Below are positions 63,341-64,000 of a stretch of 64,000 nt of DNA, one piece after another. The stretch is from Novosphingobium sp. 18050 (lineage in GTDB: Bacteria > Pseudomonadota > Alphaproteobacteria > Sphingomonadales > Sphingomonadaceae). Both the position numbers and the translations under genes were made by a program. The stretch is from positions 62,001 through 126,000 of the forward strand of contig NZ_CACSJO010000005.1 of assembly GCF_902706195.1 (NCBI RefSeq), written 5' to 3'. A model generated the notes under the pieces. It worked only from the letters and a program-made list of their open reading frames with translations. It was not told the DNA's origin and did not search any database. Positions within the stretch are counted from its first letter, which is position 1. Each line of letters starts with the position of its first letter.

Positions 63341-63832
63341 TTACCAGCTAACCTTGTCGCCCGCCTTGATACCCAGCTGCGCGGCCCGCCCGCCGTTGAG
63401 TTCAAGCACGCCCGAAGTCACGCCGTCCGCCGGCAACGGCGTTTCATCATAAGGCACCGCGTTCGCCGCGATGTTCAAAATGCGGTGATCGGTGCCGATG
63501 AAGATGATGTCGAGCGGGATCACCGTGTTGCGCATCCAGAAAGCAGCCCTGCGCGGCGGGTCGTTGACGAAGATCATGCCCTCGTCCGCGCCCATCTGCG
63601 TGCGGAACATCAAGCCCTTGGCCTGCTCCTGCGCGGTGATGGCGACTTCCACCTTGAAGGCGTGCGTGCCGCCCTGCGACTTAACCTTCAGCGGAATGAC
63701 CCGCAGGCCGGATTCGGGGTGAACCGCCGCCTGTGTCGCCGTGGGCTTGGCATCGGCGTCCGTCCCGCCCTGCGAACAGGCAGCGAAAGCGAAAAGGAAG
63801 GCTGCGGCAAAAGTGCTCCGAGTCAGGCGCAT
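63341..63832 (-). CDS. DUF192 family lipoprotein
   Basis: A 163-residue exported protein; a signal with lipobox-like FAFAACSQ (residues about 8-21) suggests a lipoprotein. The DUF192 block includes FKVEVAITAQEQAKGLMFRTQMGADEGMIFVND and FWMRNTVIPLDIIFIG (signature AFWMxNTxIPLDIxFI). Family function is unknown. It starts directly after the stop of the partial upstream gene (stop and ATG adjacent), so they are coupled. Confidence 0.88.
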   Translation of the reverse strand: MRLTRSTFAAAFLFAFAACSQGGTDADAKPTATQAAVHPESGLRVIPLKVKSQGGTHAFKVEVAITAQEQAKGLMFRTQMGADEGMIFVNDPPRRAAFWMRNTVIPLDIIFIGTDHRILNIAANAVPYDETPLPADGVTSGVLELNGGRAAQLGIKAGDKVSW

Positions 63833-64000
63833 TCAATCGTCTCCGAATTCCGACTCGCCCCACTCTTCGAGCGCGTCAGCGTCGTCGCTCTCGACGATCC
63901 GGCGCGCGATGTCGAGCGGGTGCCCGGCTCGCAGCATCGCCGCGAGTTGCTTGTCGTGCAGCTTTGGGTCCACTTCGCTTTCCCCGCACTGAACCGCAAA
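63833..64000 (-). CDS. recX: C-terminal end of a probable RecX regulatory protein (partial)
   Basis: Fifty-five C-terminal residues are seen, running off the right edge. They contain KQLAAMLRAGHPLDIARRIV, which resembles the last three-helix repeat of sphingomonad RecX, followed by an acidic tail (SDDADALEEWGESEFGDD). Assignment rests on this short match only. The stop is directly followed by the DUF192 start. Confidence 0.5.
   Translation of the reverse strand, partial: FAVQCGESEVDPKLHDKQLAAMLRAGHPLDIARRIVESDDADALEEWGESEFGDD

Overview
The window reads as a continuous stretch of chromosome from a GC-rich alphaproteobacterium of the order Sphingomonadales, most likely Novosphingobium or a close relative (genus inferred, not proven). 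Supporting signs are a ChpT phosphotransferase, an NDUFA12-type complex I subunit, a DUF2155 lipoprotein, an Alph_Pro_TM (TIGR02186) protein beside a TSUP exporter, a TorF-type porin, a large TonB receptor, and many copies of the short palindromic repeat (core CTTCGACAAGCTCAG) typical of sphingomonad genomes. There are no insertion sequences, prophage, CRISPR array or plasmid genes.

Layout. 1-4.8 kb: end of valS, a three-hairpin intergenic element, then queE and a MATE exporter overlapping by 4 bp. 4.8-11 kb (minus strand): a HerA-like ATPase, TSUP exporter plus TIGR02186 partner, and a translationally coupled NfrB-like glycosyltransferase / NfrA-C-like barrel pair. 11-19.5 kb: gloA, SIMPL protein, TorF porin, a PPP phosphatase, RNase P RNA (with a genomic repeat forming its P12 arm) directly after an AmpD-like amidase, chpT, a JAMM peptidase, an RluD-family pseudouridine synthase, rpoH and mtgA. 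19.9-24.2 kb: TonB receptor, His-rich CDF zinc exporter and an RNase H-fold protein. 24.3-29.5 kb (minus): tig, an MddA-like methyltransferase, clpP and clpX, with tRNA-Leu upstream. 29.6-39.3 kb: sppA, pyrB with a metal-site-dead dihydroorotase, SPOR/TPR proteins around a ParA-like ATPase, and a DUF418 protein. 39.3-48.9 kb: bfd-bfr behind a Fur-like dyad, AI-2E transporter, der, a CHAP protein, tRNA-Val, serS, surE-nlpD-like pair and a K+ channel. 48.9-53.7 kb: DUF1761 protein, rimO, two tandem small-RNA units, cinA-like, UbiC-like and TauD/TfdA genes. 53.8-60.1 kb (minus): the trnW-secE-nusG-rplK-rplA block, interrupted by a polytopic membrane protein and by two acyltransferases, and lacking rplJL downstream. 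60.2-64 kb: aat (overlapping a DUF2155 gene tail-to-tail), NDUFA12, a PHB-depolymerase-like esterase, DUF192 protein and the end of a probable recX.

How it works together. Most genes are housekeeping: translation (valS, serS, three tRNAs, RNase P, rluD, rimO, der, rplKA), proteostasis (tig, clpXP, rpoH, sppA, secE) and envelope or peptidoglycan upkeep (mtgA, amidase, nlpD-like, CHAP, SPOR proteins, acyltransferases). The most interesting non-routine signals are the duplicated sRNA unit at 51.0-51.36 kb with matching dyad operators and promoters, the repeat inside rnpB, the compact NfrB/NfrA-like glycan locus without its c-di-GMP domain, the remodelled secE-nusG-rplK block, the aat/DUF2155 antisense overlap, and the pseudo-dihydroorotase. 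Start codons were chosen by homology and Shine-Dalgarno spacing; several genes use GTG or TTG.
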